Assembly: GCA_018819375.1 (NCBI GenBank)
Contig: JAHJQH010000031.1
Location: 1 to 13,557, forward strand
Source of the DNA: Nanobdellota archaeon
Lineage (GTDB): Archaea > Nanobdellota > Nanobdellia > SCGC-AAA011-G17 > GW2011-AR20
Length of the DNA: 13,557 bases
Direction of reading: 5' to 3'
The translations under genes were made by a program, and so were the position numbers. Positions 1 through 6,023 of the stretch are shown in pieces. The first letter of the stretch is position 1. The number at the start of each line of letters is the position of its first letter. The notes under the pieces were generated by a model. The model was not told where the DNA came from and ran no database searches. It worked only from the letters and a program-made list of their open reading frames with translations.

Positions 1-332
1 AGCAGATTCTCAATCACAGAAACATTTTCCCTTATGGTCAGTTGTTCATCAAGACACTTTGCAGGACTTGAAAATCCCGCAAGATGAATCACATAATCTA
101 TTTCAACACTATCAATAACTCTTTTTAATTCATCAAAATCAAACAAGTCAATAATCTTTGTATTCAACCCAACAAGAGAATCCTTTTTCTTGTCTACATT
201 AAGAATCTTAGCGCCTTTCTCATCTCTTAAATAAATTCCGAGATTAGTGCCTATAAACCCATTCCCCCCTGTTATTAAGATGGCCTTATCTTTAAGAAAC
301 ATCTCATCTTTAAGAAACATCTCATCTTTCAT
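1..332 (-). CDS. NAD-dependent sugar epimerase/dehydratase, N-terminal part (runs off left edge)
   Basis: This is the first 110 codons of an extended-SDR nucleotide-sugar epimerase or dehydratase; the C-terminal part lies outside the window. The Rossmann start reads KAILITGGNGFIG with the GxxGxxG dinucleotide motif at about residues 22-28. It is followed by an acidic loop (NVDKKKD) and DYVIHLAGFSSP, the usual fourth beta strand and HLA motif. The Tyr-x-x-x-Lys catalytic pair is off the edge, so the substrate cannot be told. The first ATG (330-332) overlaps the stop of the upstream DegT-fold gene as ATGA, which implies translational coupling. An 18-bp tandem repeat (294-329) creates two more in-frame ATGs (codons at 318-320 and 300-302), so the N-terminal tail of about 15 residues is repetitive (MFLKDE twice). 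Any of the three could be used; the first is chosen for the coupling. Family confidence is high, specific reaction unknown. Confidence 0.88.
   Translation of the reverse strand, partial: MKDEMFLKDEMFLKDKAILITGGNGFIGTNLGIYLRDEKGAKILNVDKKKDSLVGLNTKIIDLFDFDELKRVIDSVEIDYVIHLAGFSSPAKCLDEQLTIRENVSVIENL
294..329. repeat. 18-bp tandem repeat (two copies) over the epimerase start
   Basis: Two identical 18-bp units, 294-311 and 312-329, lie in frame at the start of the minus-strand epimerase gene. Each unit contains an ATG in frame, so the gene has three possible in-frame ATGs including the one at 332. The last six bases of a unit also precede the array (288-293). Confidence 0.9.
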
Positions 333-1522
333 CTAATCTGACCTCCAAAACTAAAAAACTCGTGAAACACTTTAATAATATGCTGTATCTCTTCTTCAGA
401 AATATCCTGATGACAGCCAATATAAAAACCATTCTTGTTTATCCAGTCAGCAATAGGAAACATGTTCTCTCTCAAACCAAAAAACTTTTTATAAACTGGC
501 TGGTTAACAAGAGGTAACATGTCTCTTGTCTCAATGCCTTTTGACTCAAGATAATTAACAAACCTCTCTTTAGATTCATTATGAAGAACAACAGGAAACA
601 TCATGAAAGAATGGTCACAGTCTTCTCTTATTTTGGGAAGTTGGATTTGTCTTATGTCTTTCAGTCCATCCAACAGCTTAGACGCAACCTGTCTCCTCTT
701 CCTCATCATCTCTTCGTGTTCTTCAAGCTGCCCAAGCCCTATGGCCCCTTCCATTTCTGTCCCTCTTAAACTATGCCCCATCCTCACAAAACTAAACCTT
801 CTGTCTATAATCTCCTTCAGCTCTTCTCTGGATTTATCCTTGTCATCATCAATATGAATGTAAATATTATCTCTTCCGTGATTAGCCAGAGAACGCAGAA
901 TAACAGCATTTTCAGGGTCATTTGTAACAGTCAATCCTCCAACACCAGTAACCAAAAGATGAGCCACATAAGTGGAAAAACAACTTATGTCCCCAAAACT
1001 TCCGACACTCCTGCCATTATATTTAGCAAACATGGTTTCACAAGAATCTTCAATAACCTTAAGACCATATTTCTGGGCTATTTTCATAATCGACCCCATA
1101 TCACAAGGTAATCCAAAAAGATGAACAGGCATGATTGCTCTTGTTTTCCTTGTTATCTTGTCCTCAATCAAAGAAGGGTCAATCCCATAATAATCTTTTT
1201 CCACATCTGCAAAAACAGGCACAAGACCATTATGTATGAGCACATTAGAACTGGCGATGAAAGTAACAGCAGGAACAATAACCTCATCTCCATCCTGCCA
1301 CCCGTACCTCTCTTTCAAACAAGCCACAGCAATATGCAGCGAACTAGTCCCAGAATTAGTAAAAACAGCATATTTGGAATCGTGAATCCTTGCAAACTCA
1401 TTTTCAAATTTTTTAAGAAAAGGACCATAAGAAAGCCTGTTAGAGTCAAGTACCTGATTAACATACCTTTTGCATCTCTCAGAGAGATTCAAAGTGCCAA
1501 CACCTATTTTAAATTCCACCAT
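329..1522 (-). CDS. DegT/DnrJ/EryC1/StrS-fold protein with His in place of the PLP lysine; probable ColD-like sugar 3-dehydratase
   Basis: A 397-residue fold-type I PLP enzyme of the sugar aminotransferase family. Visible family motifs are TNSGTSSLH (phosphate-binding loop, about residues 55-63), EDSCE (158-162; the Asp contacts the pyridine nitrogen), GSFGD, and the C-terminal IGCHQDISEEEI. In aminotransferases the segment before TGEGG carries the Schiff-base lysine; here it reads TYVAHLLVTGVGG with His at position 188. That change, together with ED-x-C-E, is the signature of the 3-dehydratases ColD and RfbH/E1, which use PMP and a catalytic His. No clustered Cys set for an RfbH-type iron-sulphur centre is seen, which favours ColD-like. 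A 3-deoxy-sugar product is inferred. The longer frame opens with GTG at 1531, but ATG at 1522 is preceded by GGTGAT with 5-base spacing and is preferred. The stop overlaps the downstream epimerase start (ATGA). Confidence 0.85.
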   Translation of the reverse strand: MVEFKIGVGTLNLSERCKRYVNQVLDSNRLSYGPFLKKFENEFARIHDSKYAVFTNSGTSSLHIAVACLKERYGWQDGDEVIVPAVTFIASSNVLIHNGLVPVFADVEKDYYGIDPSLIEDKITRKTRAIMPVHLFGLPCDMGSIMKIAQKYGLKVIEDSCETMFAKYNGRSVGSFGDISCFSTYVAHLLVTGVGGLTVTNDPENAVILRSLANHGRDNIYIHIDDDKDKSREELKEIIDRRFSFVRMGHSLRGTEMEGAIGLGQLEEHEEMMRKRRQVASKLLDGLKDIRQIQLPKIREDCDHSFMMFPVVLHNESKERFVNYLESKGIETRDMLPLVNQPVYKKFFGLRENMFPIADWINKNGFYIGCHQDISEEEIQHIIKVFHEFFSFGGQIR

Positions 1523-1526
1523 TTTT

Positions 1527-1532
1527 ATCACC
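1527..1532 (-). promoter_or_regulatory. Shine-Dalgarno GGTGAT deciding the dehydratase start
   Basis: Read on the minus strand, GGTGAT matches the complement of the archaeal 16S 3' end and sits five bases before the ATG at 1522. The in-frame GTG at 1531 lies inside this motif, which argues against GTG as the start. Confidence 0.65.
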
Positions 1533-1534
1533 GT

Positions 1535-1594
1535 TTTTGTTAATTAAACCAATTTTAGTTAATTGGATTCACATTTTCGTTAATTGAATCCCAG
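1535..1594. repeat. Three degenerate units of about 20 bp in the dehydratase leader
   Basis: Units at 1535-1552, 1553-1573 and 1574-1594 share a TTTT-nn-TTAATT core with an 18-21 base period. On the minus strand they also form two hairpins: 1549-1554 pairs with 1561-1566, and 1565-1570 pairs with 1586-1591. The two stems share bases 1565-1566 and so cannot both be complete. Confidence 0.6.
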
Positions 1595-1618
1595 TTCTTT
1601 AACTCTTTCAACTCTCTT

Positions 1619-1651
1619 TCAACTACCCTTTTTTAACTCTTTCAACCTCAT
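1619..1651 (-). CDS. Possible 10-residue leader peptide upstream of the dehydratase
   Basis: On the minus strand AGGTG stands six bases before an ATG (1649-1651) that opens a ten-codon frame, MRLKELKKGS, ending in TGA at 1619-1621. It lies inside the predicted leader of the dehydratase gene, upstream of the two alternative hairpins. A ribosome-binding site plus a tiny frame and alternative stems would suit leader-peptide control, but ten codons can occur by chance. There is no codon-usage or conservation support. Confidence 0.25.
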   Translation of the reverse strand: MRLKELKKGS

Positions 1652-1682
1652 TATCTGCACCTACTTGTATAAACAAGAAAAG

Positions 1683-1690
1683 TTATAAAT
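1683..1690 (-). promoter_or_regulatory. Candidate TATA box for the dehydratase/epimerase operon
   Basis: Minus-strand reading gives GAAAACA followed by TTTATAA, nearly the same as the serpin promoter at 7362-7369. Initiation about 25 bases on, near 1658, would give a leader of about 135 bases. The same AT box could also be read on the plus strand, so its direction is uncertain. Confidence 0.4.
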
Positions 1691-1717
1691 GTTTTCTAAA
1701 AGCCCTAAAAAGAAAAA

Positions 1718-1725
1718 TTATATAA
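1718..1725 (+). promoter_or_regulatory. TATA box for stt3/aglB
   Basis: TTATATAA is preceded by the purine-rich BRE-like AGAAAAA. Its centre is about 30 bases before the ATG at 1751, and no Shine-Dalgarno is present, so a leaderless or nearly leaderless transcript is predicted. Confidence 0.7.
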
Positions 1726-1750
1726 ACCCAGAATCAAAACAAAAGTAAGA

Positions 1751-4348
1751 ATGAGTGAAGAATTAGAAAAAAGGAAAGAGGAAGTTCTTAAATTTCTAAA
1801 TACAAAGAAAAAGTGGGTATACACCTTAATTCTGGCAGCAATACTTTACTTGGGAGCATTCATAAGAACAAGAAACATCCCATTGACAAAATGGAAATAT
1901 CCGCTCGCATTAGACCCTTATGTTGTATTAAGATATTCTGAATATTATCTTAATCACGGAAAGCTTATGGCATTGGACCTAATGAGAAGTTACCCATTAG
2001 GATTTAATCCTCAAAAAGAATTCACATTCATTTCAGCATTCATAGCAAATCTCCATAAGGTTTTGAGCATCTTCGTGAAAAACCTGACAATAACCCAAAC
2101 AGACATAATCTATCCTGTAATATGCTTCATAATAGGAATGATATTTTTTTATTTGGTTATAAAACAATTATTCAATTCAAGAACAGCACTATTGTCCACA
2201 GCTTTTCTGGCAGTTGTTCCACCTTATCTTTACAGGACAATGGCAGGATTCTCAGATAAAGAGCCATTAGCTATGATGTTTCTGTTCATGGCCTTCTACT
2301 TTTTCATTTTGGCATACAAATCCAAGAAGGAAACCAAAAATCTATTGTTTGGAGGGTTAGCTGGAATAACAACTGCATTTGCAGCACTGGTCTGGGGAGG
2401 GGCATTATACATCTTCCTCATAATCGGGTTATTTGGATTCATAGAAGTGATTCTAAGAAGATTCACAAAACAAGACCTGTACAGTTACGGAGCTTGGATG
2501 ATTACTCTGACTTTGATACTCATAACAATGTCAAATGGGAGATTCAATCTCAAGAGTCTGATGGTATCATTTTCAACAGGAATAGTCTATGTTGTATTTT
2601 TCATAGCATTGATATATTACGCATTAATGGAAAAAGACCTCTTAAAAATAAGAGATAAAGTAACTAAAAAAATGCCGCGAAGCGTATTCAGCACTTTAGC
2701 AGGGTTGATTACGATAATAGTGCTCACCTCAATATTCTTTGGCCCTGGATTCATTATAGGGCAAATAAAAGAAGTTACATCAACAATGATACACCCCCTA
2801 AAAGACAGGTGGGCTTTGACAGTAGCAGAAAGTCACCAGCCATACATAAAAGACTGGTTTAGCCAAATGGGAAAAACATATGTGTGGGCATTCATAATTG
2901 GCTCTATCTTGATGTTCTATCAGGCAGTAAAAAAATTAAAAAAAGACAAGTATTGGCTTACAGCAGGATATGCATTATTCACATTTTCAATCATATTCAG
3001 CAGGTACTCTGCAGAATCAAGAATACTAAACGGAATAAGCAAGACAGCGCAATTTATGTACCTAGGTTCCATAGTAATATTTGGCGTGATACTCCTGACT
3101 TATTACCTGACCAACTTTTATAAAAACAAGGAAAAGTTCAAAAAAATAGTAAATATAAACAAGAAATATGTATTTGCTCTTAGCTGGTTCTTGATAATGT
3201 TAATGTCAGCAAGAAGCGCAATAAGACTAATATTTGTGTTCTCAACAGCAACAGCAGTAATGACTGGATATCTCGGAATGAAAATGATGGACTCTTCCCT
3301 GAAAATAAAAGATAAACTATTCAAGTATGCTTTTTTGATAATCATCTCAGTGTTGATACTCACGACCTTTGTGGGGTTTGCAAAGGCAAGTATCAGTAAT
3401 GCAAAATACACAGGACCAAGTTATAACCAGCAATGGCAAAGTGCAGGAGATTGGGTAAGAGGAAATGTTAAGGAAGATGCTGTATTTGCACATTGGTGGG
3501 ATTATGGGTACTGGGTTCAGGGAGGATTTGGAAGAGCAACAATCACAGACGGAGGAAATGTTATAGGGCCGTGGAATCATTTTATGGGCCGCCACGTGAT
3601 AACAGCACAAAGTGAGACAGAAGCACTGGAATTCCTGAAATCACACAATGCCACGCATCTCCTGATGATATCAGATGAGATAGGAAAATATCCTGCATTT
3701 TCCAGCATAGGTTCTGATGAGAATTATGACAGGTATTCTTGGATAAATACTTTCAATATGGATGAAACAAGAACTCAGGAAACAAGAAACAGTACGATGT
3801 ATCTTTATACAGGAGGAACCTTGCTTGATGAGGATTTTATCTATGGGGACAAGATATTCCCAAGACAATCTGCAGGAATAATAGCATTCATCATCGTAAC
3901 TCAGAAAATAGAAGTAGAGGGCATCTCAGCAGAGCCAATAACAGAAGCAAAAGCTGTGCTTGTATACAACGAGGAACAGACAATTATCCCCTTGGAGTGT
4001 GTGTTCATTCAGGGAAAAGAGGCAATACTTCCAGAAAAAGGACTTCCAGGATGCCTGAGAATAGTCCCGAACATAGAAAGTCAGACAAAAATCAATTCAA
4101 TCGGCTCTGCATTATATCTTTCTCCAAAAGTAAGAAGAACCTTGTTCACGAAATTATATCTTTACGGTGCATCCTCACCTAATTTCAGGGTTGTGTATAA
4201 TGACGAAAATATGATGCCTTTGTCAATATACCAGGGAAGGATGATAGGTCCAATAAAAATATGGGAAATAAGCTACCCGCAATACATAAAACCAAATGAA
4301 ATCTATTTGAGGTCAACATATCCAAACATCAATGTGACAAGGATATGA
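1751..4348 (+). CDS. aglB: Archaeal oligosaccharyltransferase STT3/AglB
   Basis: An 865-residue catalytic oligosaccharyltransferase that moves a lipid-linked glycan onto Asn in N-x-S/T sites of surface proteins outside the membrane. After a short charged N-terminus there is a membrane helix (about 22-38), then LDPYVVLR with the first catalytic Asp, D55. More helices follow, with SDKEP giving the second acidic motif (D169, E171). A long multi-helix domain carries TVAES (357-361), equivalent to the TIXE/SVSE motif of external loop 5. The soluble C-terminal half starts near 550 with the family signature WWDYGYW at 582-588 and a DEIGK segment (642-646) resembling the DK motif. Length and motif order fit AglB. 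The gene is monocistronic in appearance with its own TATA box. The last codons enter a tandem repeat, so the true C-terminus may have shifted. Family identification is very secure. Confidence 0.96.
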   Translation: MSEELEKRKEEVLKFLNTKKKWVYTLILAAILYLGAFIRTRNIPLTKWKYPLALDPYVVLRYSEYYLNHGKLMALDLMRSYPLGFNPQKEFTFISAFIANLHKVLSIFVKNLTITQTDIIYPVICFIIGMIFFYLVIKQLFNSRTALLSTAFLAVVPPYLYRTMAGFSDKEPLAMMFLFMAFYFFILAYKSKKETKNLLFGGLAGITTAFAALVWGGALYIFLIIGLFGFIEVILRRFTKQDLYSYGAWMITLTLILITMSNGRFNLKSLMVSFSTGIVYVVFFIALIYYALMEKDLLKIRDKVTKKMPRSVFSTLAGLITIIVLTSIFFGPGFIIGQIKEVTSTMIHPLKDRWALTVAESHQPYIKDWFSQMGKTYVWAFIIGSILMFYQAVKKLKKDKYWLTAGYALFTFSIIFSRYSAESRILNGISKTAQFMYLGSIVIFGVILLTYYLTNFYKNKEKFKKIVNINKKYVFALSWFLIMLMSARSAIRLIFVFSTATAVMTGYLGMKMMDSSLKIKDKLFKYAFLIIISVLILTTFVGFAKASISNAKYTGPSYNQQWQSAGDWVRGNVKEDAVFAHWWDYGYWVQGGFGRATITDGGNVIGPWNHFMGRHVITAQSETEALEFLKSHNATHLLMISDEIGKYPAFSSIGSDENYDRYSWINTFNMDETRTQETRNSTMYLYTGGTLLDEDFIYGDKIFPRQSAGIIAFIIVTQKIEVEGISAEPITEAKAVLVYNEEQTIIPLECVFIQGKEAILPEKGLPGCLRIVPNIESQTKINSIGSALYLSPKVRRTLFTKLYLYGASSPNFRVVYNDENMMPLSIYQGRMIGPIKIWEISYPQYIKPNEIYLRSTYPNINVTRI

Positions 4349-4406
4349 CAAGCATAATCAAAGGATATAACAAGCATAATCAAAGGACATGACAAGCATA
4401 ATCAGG
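4341..4406. repeat. Three tandem 22-bp units over the stt3 stop codon
   Basis: Units at 4341-4362, 4363-4384 and 4385-4406 differ at only a few bases. The first contains the stt3 stop (TGA, 4346-4348). The third also carries a TGA at the same place and the second has TAA. The units are contiguous with no spacers. Confidence 0.92.
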
Positions 4407-4439
4407 TATTAAACATAATTAGATATTAAACACTTATGA

Positions 4440-4640
4440 CATCGGGCTTATGCGAAGTGGCATTTTCCCTCGTTTACAAATTGGAAAGCGGAACAGAGCT
4501 GGAAAATGACATTTGGGTGGAGAAACCTGCAAGGTTTCGGAACCGTTAAATTCCTGTTATATTCTCCCGTTAGGGATTGAATTTTAGTGCAACGATGCCG
4601 AAGGCAAGAAATCAAAGTCGTCGTGCGTATATTTTTTTCT
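4440..4640 (+). ncRNA. Candidate structured RNA in the gene-free region after stt3
   Basis: This stretch has no convincing reading frame but many nested inverted repeats when read as plus-strand RNA. The first arm pairs 4455-4459 with 4510-4514, then 4461-4468 with 4501-4508 (eight perfect pairs, one G-A mismatch between the two), and continues 4469-4474 with 4492-4498. A second domain closes with 4519-4524 and 4562-4567 and may hold the hairpin 4522-4527/4533-4538 (its outer bases compete with the closing stem). Smaller hairpins are 4568-4571/4591-4594 and 4596-4599/4603-4606. A run of seven T at 4632-4638 could end it. A weak TATA-like box lies at 4421-4428. It does not match SRP RNA, RNase P RNA, tRNA or rRNA by eye. 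The strand and the RNA status are inferences. Confidence 0.4.
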
Positions 4641-4674
4641 GGGGCTTATCACCACCTTTTTTGTTTCTTTTTTT
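4615..4674 (+). repeat. 60-bp dispersed direct repeat, copy A
   Basis: The first 49 bases (4615-4663) are identical to 5923-5971. One mismatch follows and then ten more identical bases, to 4674 and 5982. It contains three T-runs (4632-4638, 4657-4662, 4668-4674), so plus-strand transcripts could end here. It lies between the stops of convergent stt3 and trmB, 24 bases from the trmB stop. Confidence 0.93.
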
Positions 4675-4698
4675 GAAAAAAGAATATTATGATCACAC

Positions 4699-5412
4699 TC
4701 ATACCTTATTATAGATTAAGTTAAACCATTTTCTAAAAGAATCAGAGACATCTTTATTGTCAATTACAAATGCACTTGGATATGTTTCTTTCCATAAAAA
4801 GATAGCTACTTTATTTCCAAAAACATTAACTACACAATTAGAATCAAATCCTTTTGGGAGAACTTTACCTTCAACAAGCGGTTTTTTGGATACTTCTTTT
4901 TTAGTTTTTTCTTTATCCCAAAGGATTTTCCATTTTAATCCTTTTTTTATTCTTTCTTTTTCAAAGTGAGGAATAAAATATTCTAATTCAGAAAAGATCA
5001 ACCCTTTTCCGCCTAAAACATAAATGTCCTTTCCTTCTTTCAGCATATCTAAGTGAATTGTTTTTAATCCTTCTTTTCCTTTAAAGATTGAAGCGTTAAT
5101 TTCTTCTTTTTTCATTCCTTCAAGTTTTTCTAATTCAGGCATTGCTTCTGCTAATTCTTGCTTTTTTTCTTCCAAATAAGAATAAAGTTTTTTTGGTGGA
5201 ACAGCTTGAAAATATTTTTTAAAATCTTTGACAACATAACTGACTAAACCATGTTCCTGAAGTTTTTCTAAATTATCATAAACTGGAGAGCGGTGCATTC
5301 CAGATTCTTTGATTATTTGTTGTGCTGTGGCAGAACCTAATTTCAAAAGAGCCAAATAGATTTCTGCTTGATTTCGTGTTAGTCCAATATTTTCTAAGAT
5401 TTTTGTATTCAT
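4699..5412 (-). CDS. TrmB-family transcriptional regulator
   Basis: A 237-residue protein with a TrmB-type winged helix at residues 1-70: IGLTRNQAEIYLALL, then ATAQQI as the helix before the recognition helix SPVYDNLEKLQEHGLV. A charged coiled-coil-like linker (about 75-105, rich in E and K) leads into a C-terminal effector/sensor region with IYVLGGKG and the ending FRKWFNLIYNKV. The length is shorter than sugar-binding TrmB of Thermococcus (about 340), so this is one of the compact family members. The ligand is unknown. It is divergent from the small membrane protein and shares with it a 106-bp region holding a 7-6-7 palindrome, which suggests autoregulation and control of the neighbour. A TATA box 26 bases before the ATG predicts a leaderless message. 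The fold assignment is firm; the regulated process is not known. Confidence 0.9.
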   Translation of the reverse strand: MNTKILENIGLTRNQAEIYLALLKLGSATAQQIIKESGMHRSPVYDNLEKLQEHGLVSYVVKDFKKYFQAVPPKKLYSYLEEKKQELAEAMPELEKLEGMKKEEINASIFKGKEGLKTIHLDMLKEGKDIYVLGGKGLIFSELEYFIPHFEKERIKKGLKWKILWDKEKTKKEVSKKPLVEGKVLPKGFDSNCVVNVFGNKVAIFLWKETYPSAFVIDNKDVSDSFRKWFNLIYNKV

Positions 5413-5431
5413 AGGAAAAAAGAATAAGCTT

Positions 5432-5443
5432 GGATATATAAGT
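5432..5443 (-). promoter_or_regulatory. TATA box for trmB
   Basis: Minus-strand reading gives CGAAAAA followed by ACTTATATATCC, a good BRE/TATA pair about 26 bases before the ATG at 5412. No Shine-Dalgarno is present, so the message is predicted leaderless. Confidence 0.75.
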
Positions 5444-5454
5444 TTTTCGTTATT

Positions 5455-5474
5455 GTAATTCTAAAAAGAATTAC
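5455..5474. promoter_or_regulatory. Palindrome between trmB and the small membrane protein gene; candidate operator
   Basis: GTAATTC (5455-5461) and GAATTAC (5468-5474) form a perfect inverted repeat around a six-base AT spacer. It sits directly upstream of the trmB BRE/TATA and just before the likely plus-strand TATA at 5478-5485. A dimeric winged-helix regulator bound here could control both promoters. Operator function is inferred. Confidence 0.5.
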
Positions 5475-5477
5475 TAT

Positions 5478-5485
5478 TATTTAAG
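5478..5485 (+). promoter_or_regulatory. Possible TATA box for the small membrane protein gene
   Basis: An AT-rich box around ATTTAAG lies about 35-40 bases before ATG 5518. Initiation near 5507 would leave a very short leader that includes GTGAT (5509-5513), a Shine-Dalgarno-like motif. It is weaker than the other promoters. Confidence 0.4.
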
Positions 5486-5517
5486 TATGAATAGGTAACT
5501 TCTATAAAGTGATTAAA

Positions 5518-5892
5518 ATGGAAGAAGAAAAAGTATGCGAGCGACCATTAAGAATGGATGAATATCACGAATTAGAGGGTAATGTTCTTGGAAAATGTTC
5601 GGATAGATCAATTAAGCTAATATGTGCTACAATACCTGGTTGGTTAGCCACGGGTTATGGGTGCATTAGCTCATTTGTTCAGGATATTAGCTCATTTGGT
5701 CAGGATTATGGTGGGGCTATGGGTGATTCTTATTCGAATTTGGAAATAGGGTGTGTGATAGGTGGTATGGTATGGGTTGCATTAAGTGGTTTGCCGGCAT
5801 TAATCAGCATGTTTTCCACCAGAGATACTTTAAGACGAGAATCATACAAAAATGGATTTGAAAGAGAATATTACATTGTTAATTCTTGGTAA
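5518..5892 (+). CDS. Small hypothetical membrane protein divergent from trmB
   Basis: A 124-residue protein that I do not recognise. It starts with an acidic tail (about 1-29, with C7 and C27), then a hydrophobic segment at 31-52, a short loop of ISSFVQD/ISSFGQD repeated in tandem (50-63), a Gly-rich linker, and a strong membrane helix at 76-99, followed by a charged tail ending in W. Two membrane passes with both ends on the same side are plausible. The longer frame opens with GTG at 5509, but GTGAT there works better as a Shine-Dalgarno for ATG 5518. Its position opposite trmB, with a shared palindrome, suggests it is a TrmB target. The absence of stops and the clean transmembrane pattern support coding; no homology is claimed. 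Confidence 0.6.
   Translation: MEEEKVCERPLRMDEYHELEGNVLGKCSDRSIKLICATIPGWLATGYGCISSFVQDISSFGQDYGGAMGDSYSNLEIGCVIGGMVWVALSGLPALISMFSTRDTLRRESYKNGFEREYYIVNSW
5665..5706. repeat. 21-bp in-frame tandem duplication inside the small membrane protein gene
   Basis: Units at 5665-5685 and 5686-5706 differ by one base and encode ISSFVQD then ISSFGQD. This indicates a recent in-frame slippage event. Confidence 0.93.
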
Positions 5893-5922
5893 GTATTGTA
5901 AATTTATTTGAGAATTAATAGT

Positions 5923-5982
5923 AAGTCGTCGTGCGTATATTTTTTTCTGGGGCTTATCACCACCTTTTTTGCTTCTTTTTTT
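5923..5982 (+). repeat. 60-bp dispersed direct repeat, copy B
   Basis: Same orientation as copy A, displaced by 1308 bp. It follows the stop of the small membrane protein gene by 30 bases and precedes the convergent serpin stop by 41 bases. The T-runs suggest a plus-strand transcription terminator. The bases before it do not match those before copy A, so the repeat is a discrete module. Confidence 0.93.
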
Positions 5983-6023
5983 CTAAAAAGAAGAGAATTA
6001 AATAATAGTTTTTGGGTGGAAAT

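Larger units (their letters stand above)
4349..4698. other. 350-bp gene-free convergent region between stt3 and trmB
   Basis: No coding frame is supported here. From left to right it holds the remainder of the 22-bp repeats (to 4406), an AT-rich stretch with a weak TATA-like box (4407-4440), the inverted-repeat-rich candidate RNA (4440-4640) and copy A of the 60-bp repeat (4615-4674). Confidence 0.8.

Noticed and set aside
329..1522. An RfbH/E1-type iron-sulphur 3-dehydratase
   Set aside because: The cysteines are scattered and no C-x-C containing cluster typical of that enzyme is present; a ColD-like type is preferred.
581..1543. Several plus-strand open frames opposite the DegT-fold gene
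   Set aside because: They lie antisense to a gene with clear family motifs and have low-complexity products; they are shadows.
3118..3868. Minus-strand open frames opposite stt3
   Set aside because: They are antisense to the oligosaccharyltransferase, including its WWDYG region, whose coding status is certain.
4341..4406. Three 22-bp units as a miniature CRISPR array
   Set aside because: The units are contiguous with no spacers and include a stop codon; this is a simple tandem repeat.
4564..4586. A CRISPR-repeat-like end (CCCGTTAGGGATTGAAT) in the gene-free region
   Set aside because: It occurs once, with no second copy at spacer distance and no cas gene in the window.
4440..4640. SRP RNA, RNase P RNA or a tRNA
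   Set aside because: None of the conserved cores of these RNAs could be found by eye; only a generic structured-RNA call is kept.
4615..4674. Copy A or B of the 60-bp repeat as a coding fragment on the minus strand (a frame reading KKGGDKPQKKIYARR)
   Set aside because: The frame closes soon after in copy A, has no start in a useful place, and the flanks diverge between copies.
4615..5982. An insertion sequence bounded by the 60-bp repeats
   Set aside because: No transposase or integrase frame lies between them and the repeats are direct, not inverted; only a cassette hypothesis is kept.
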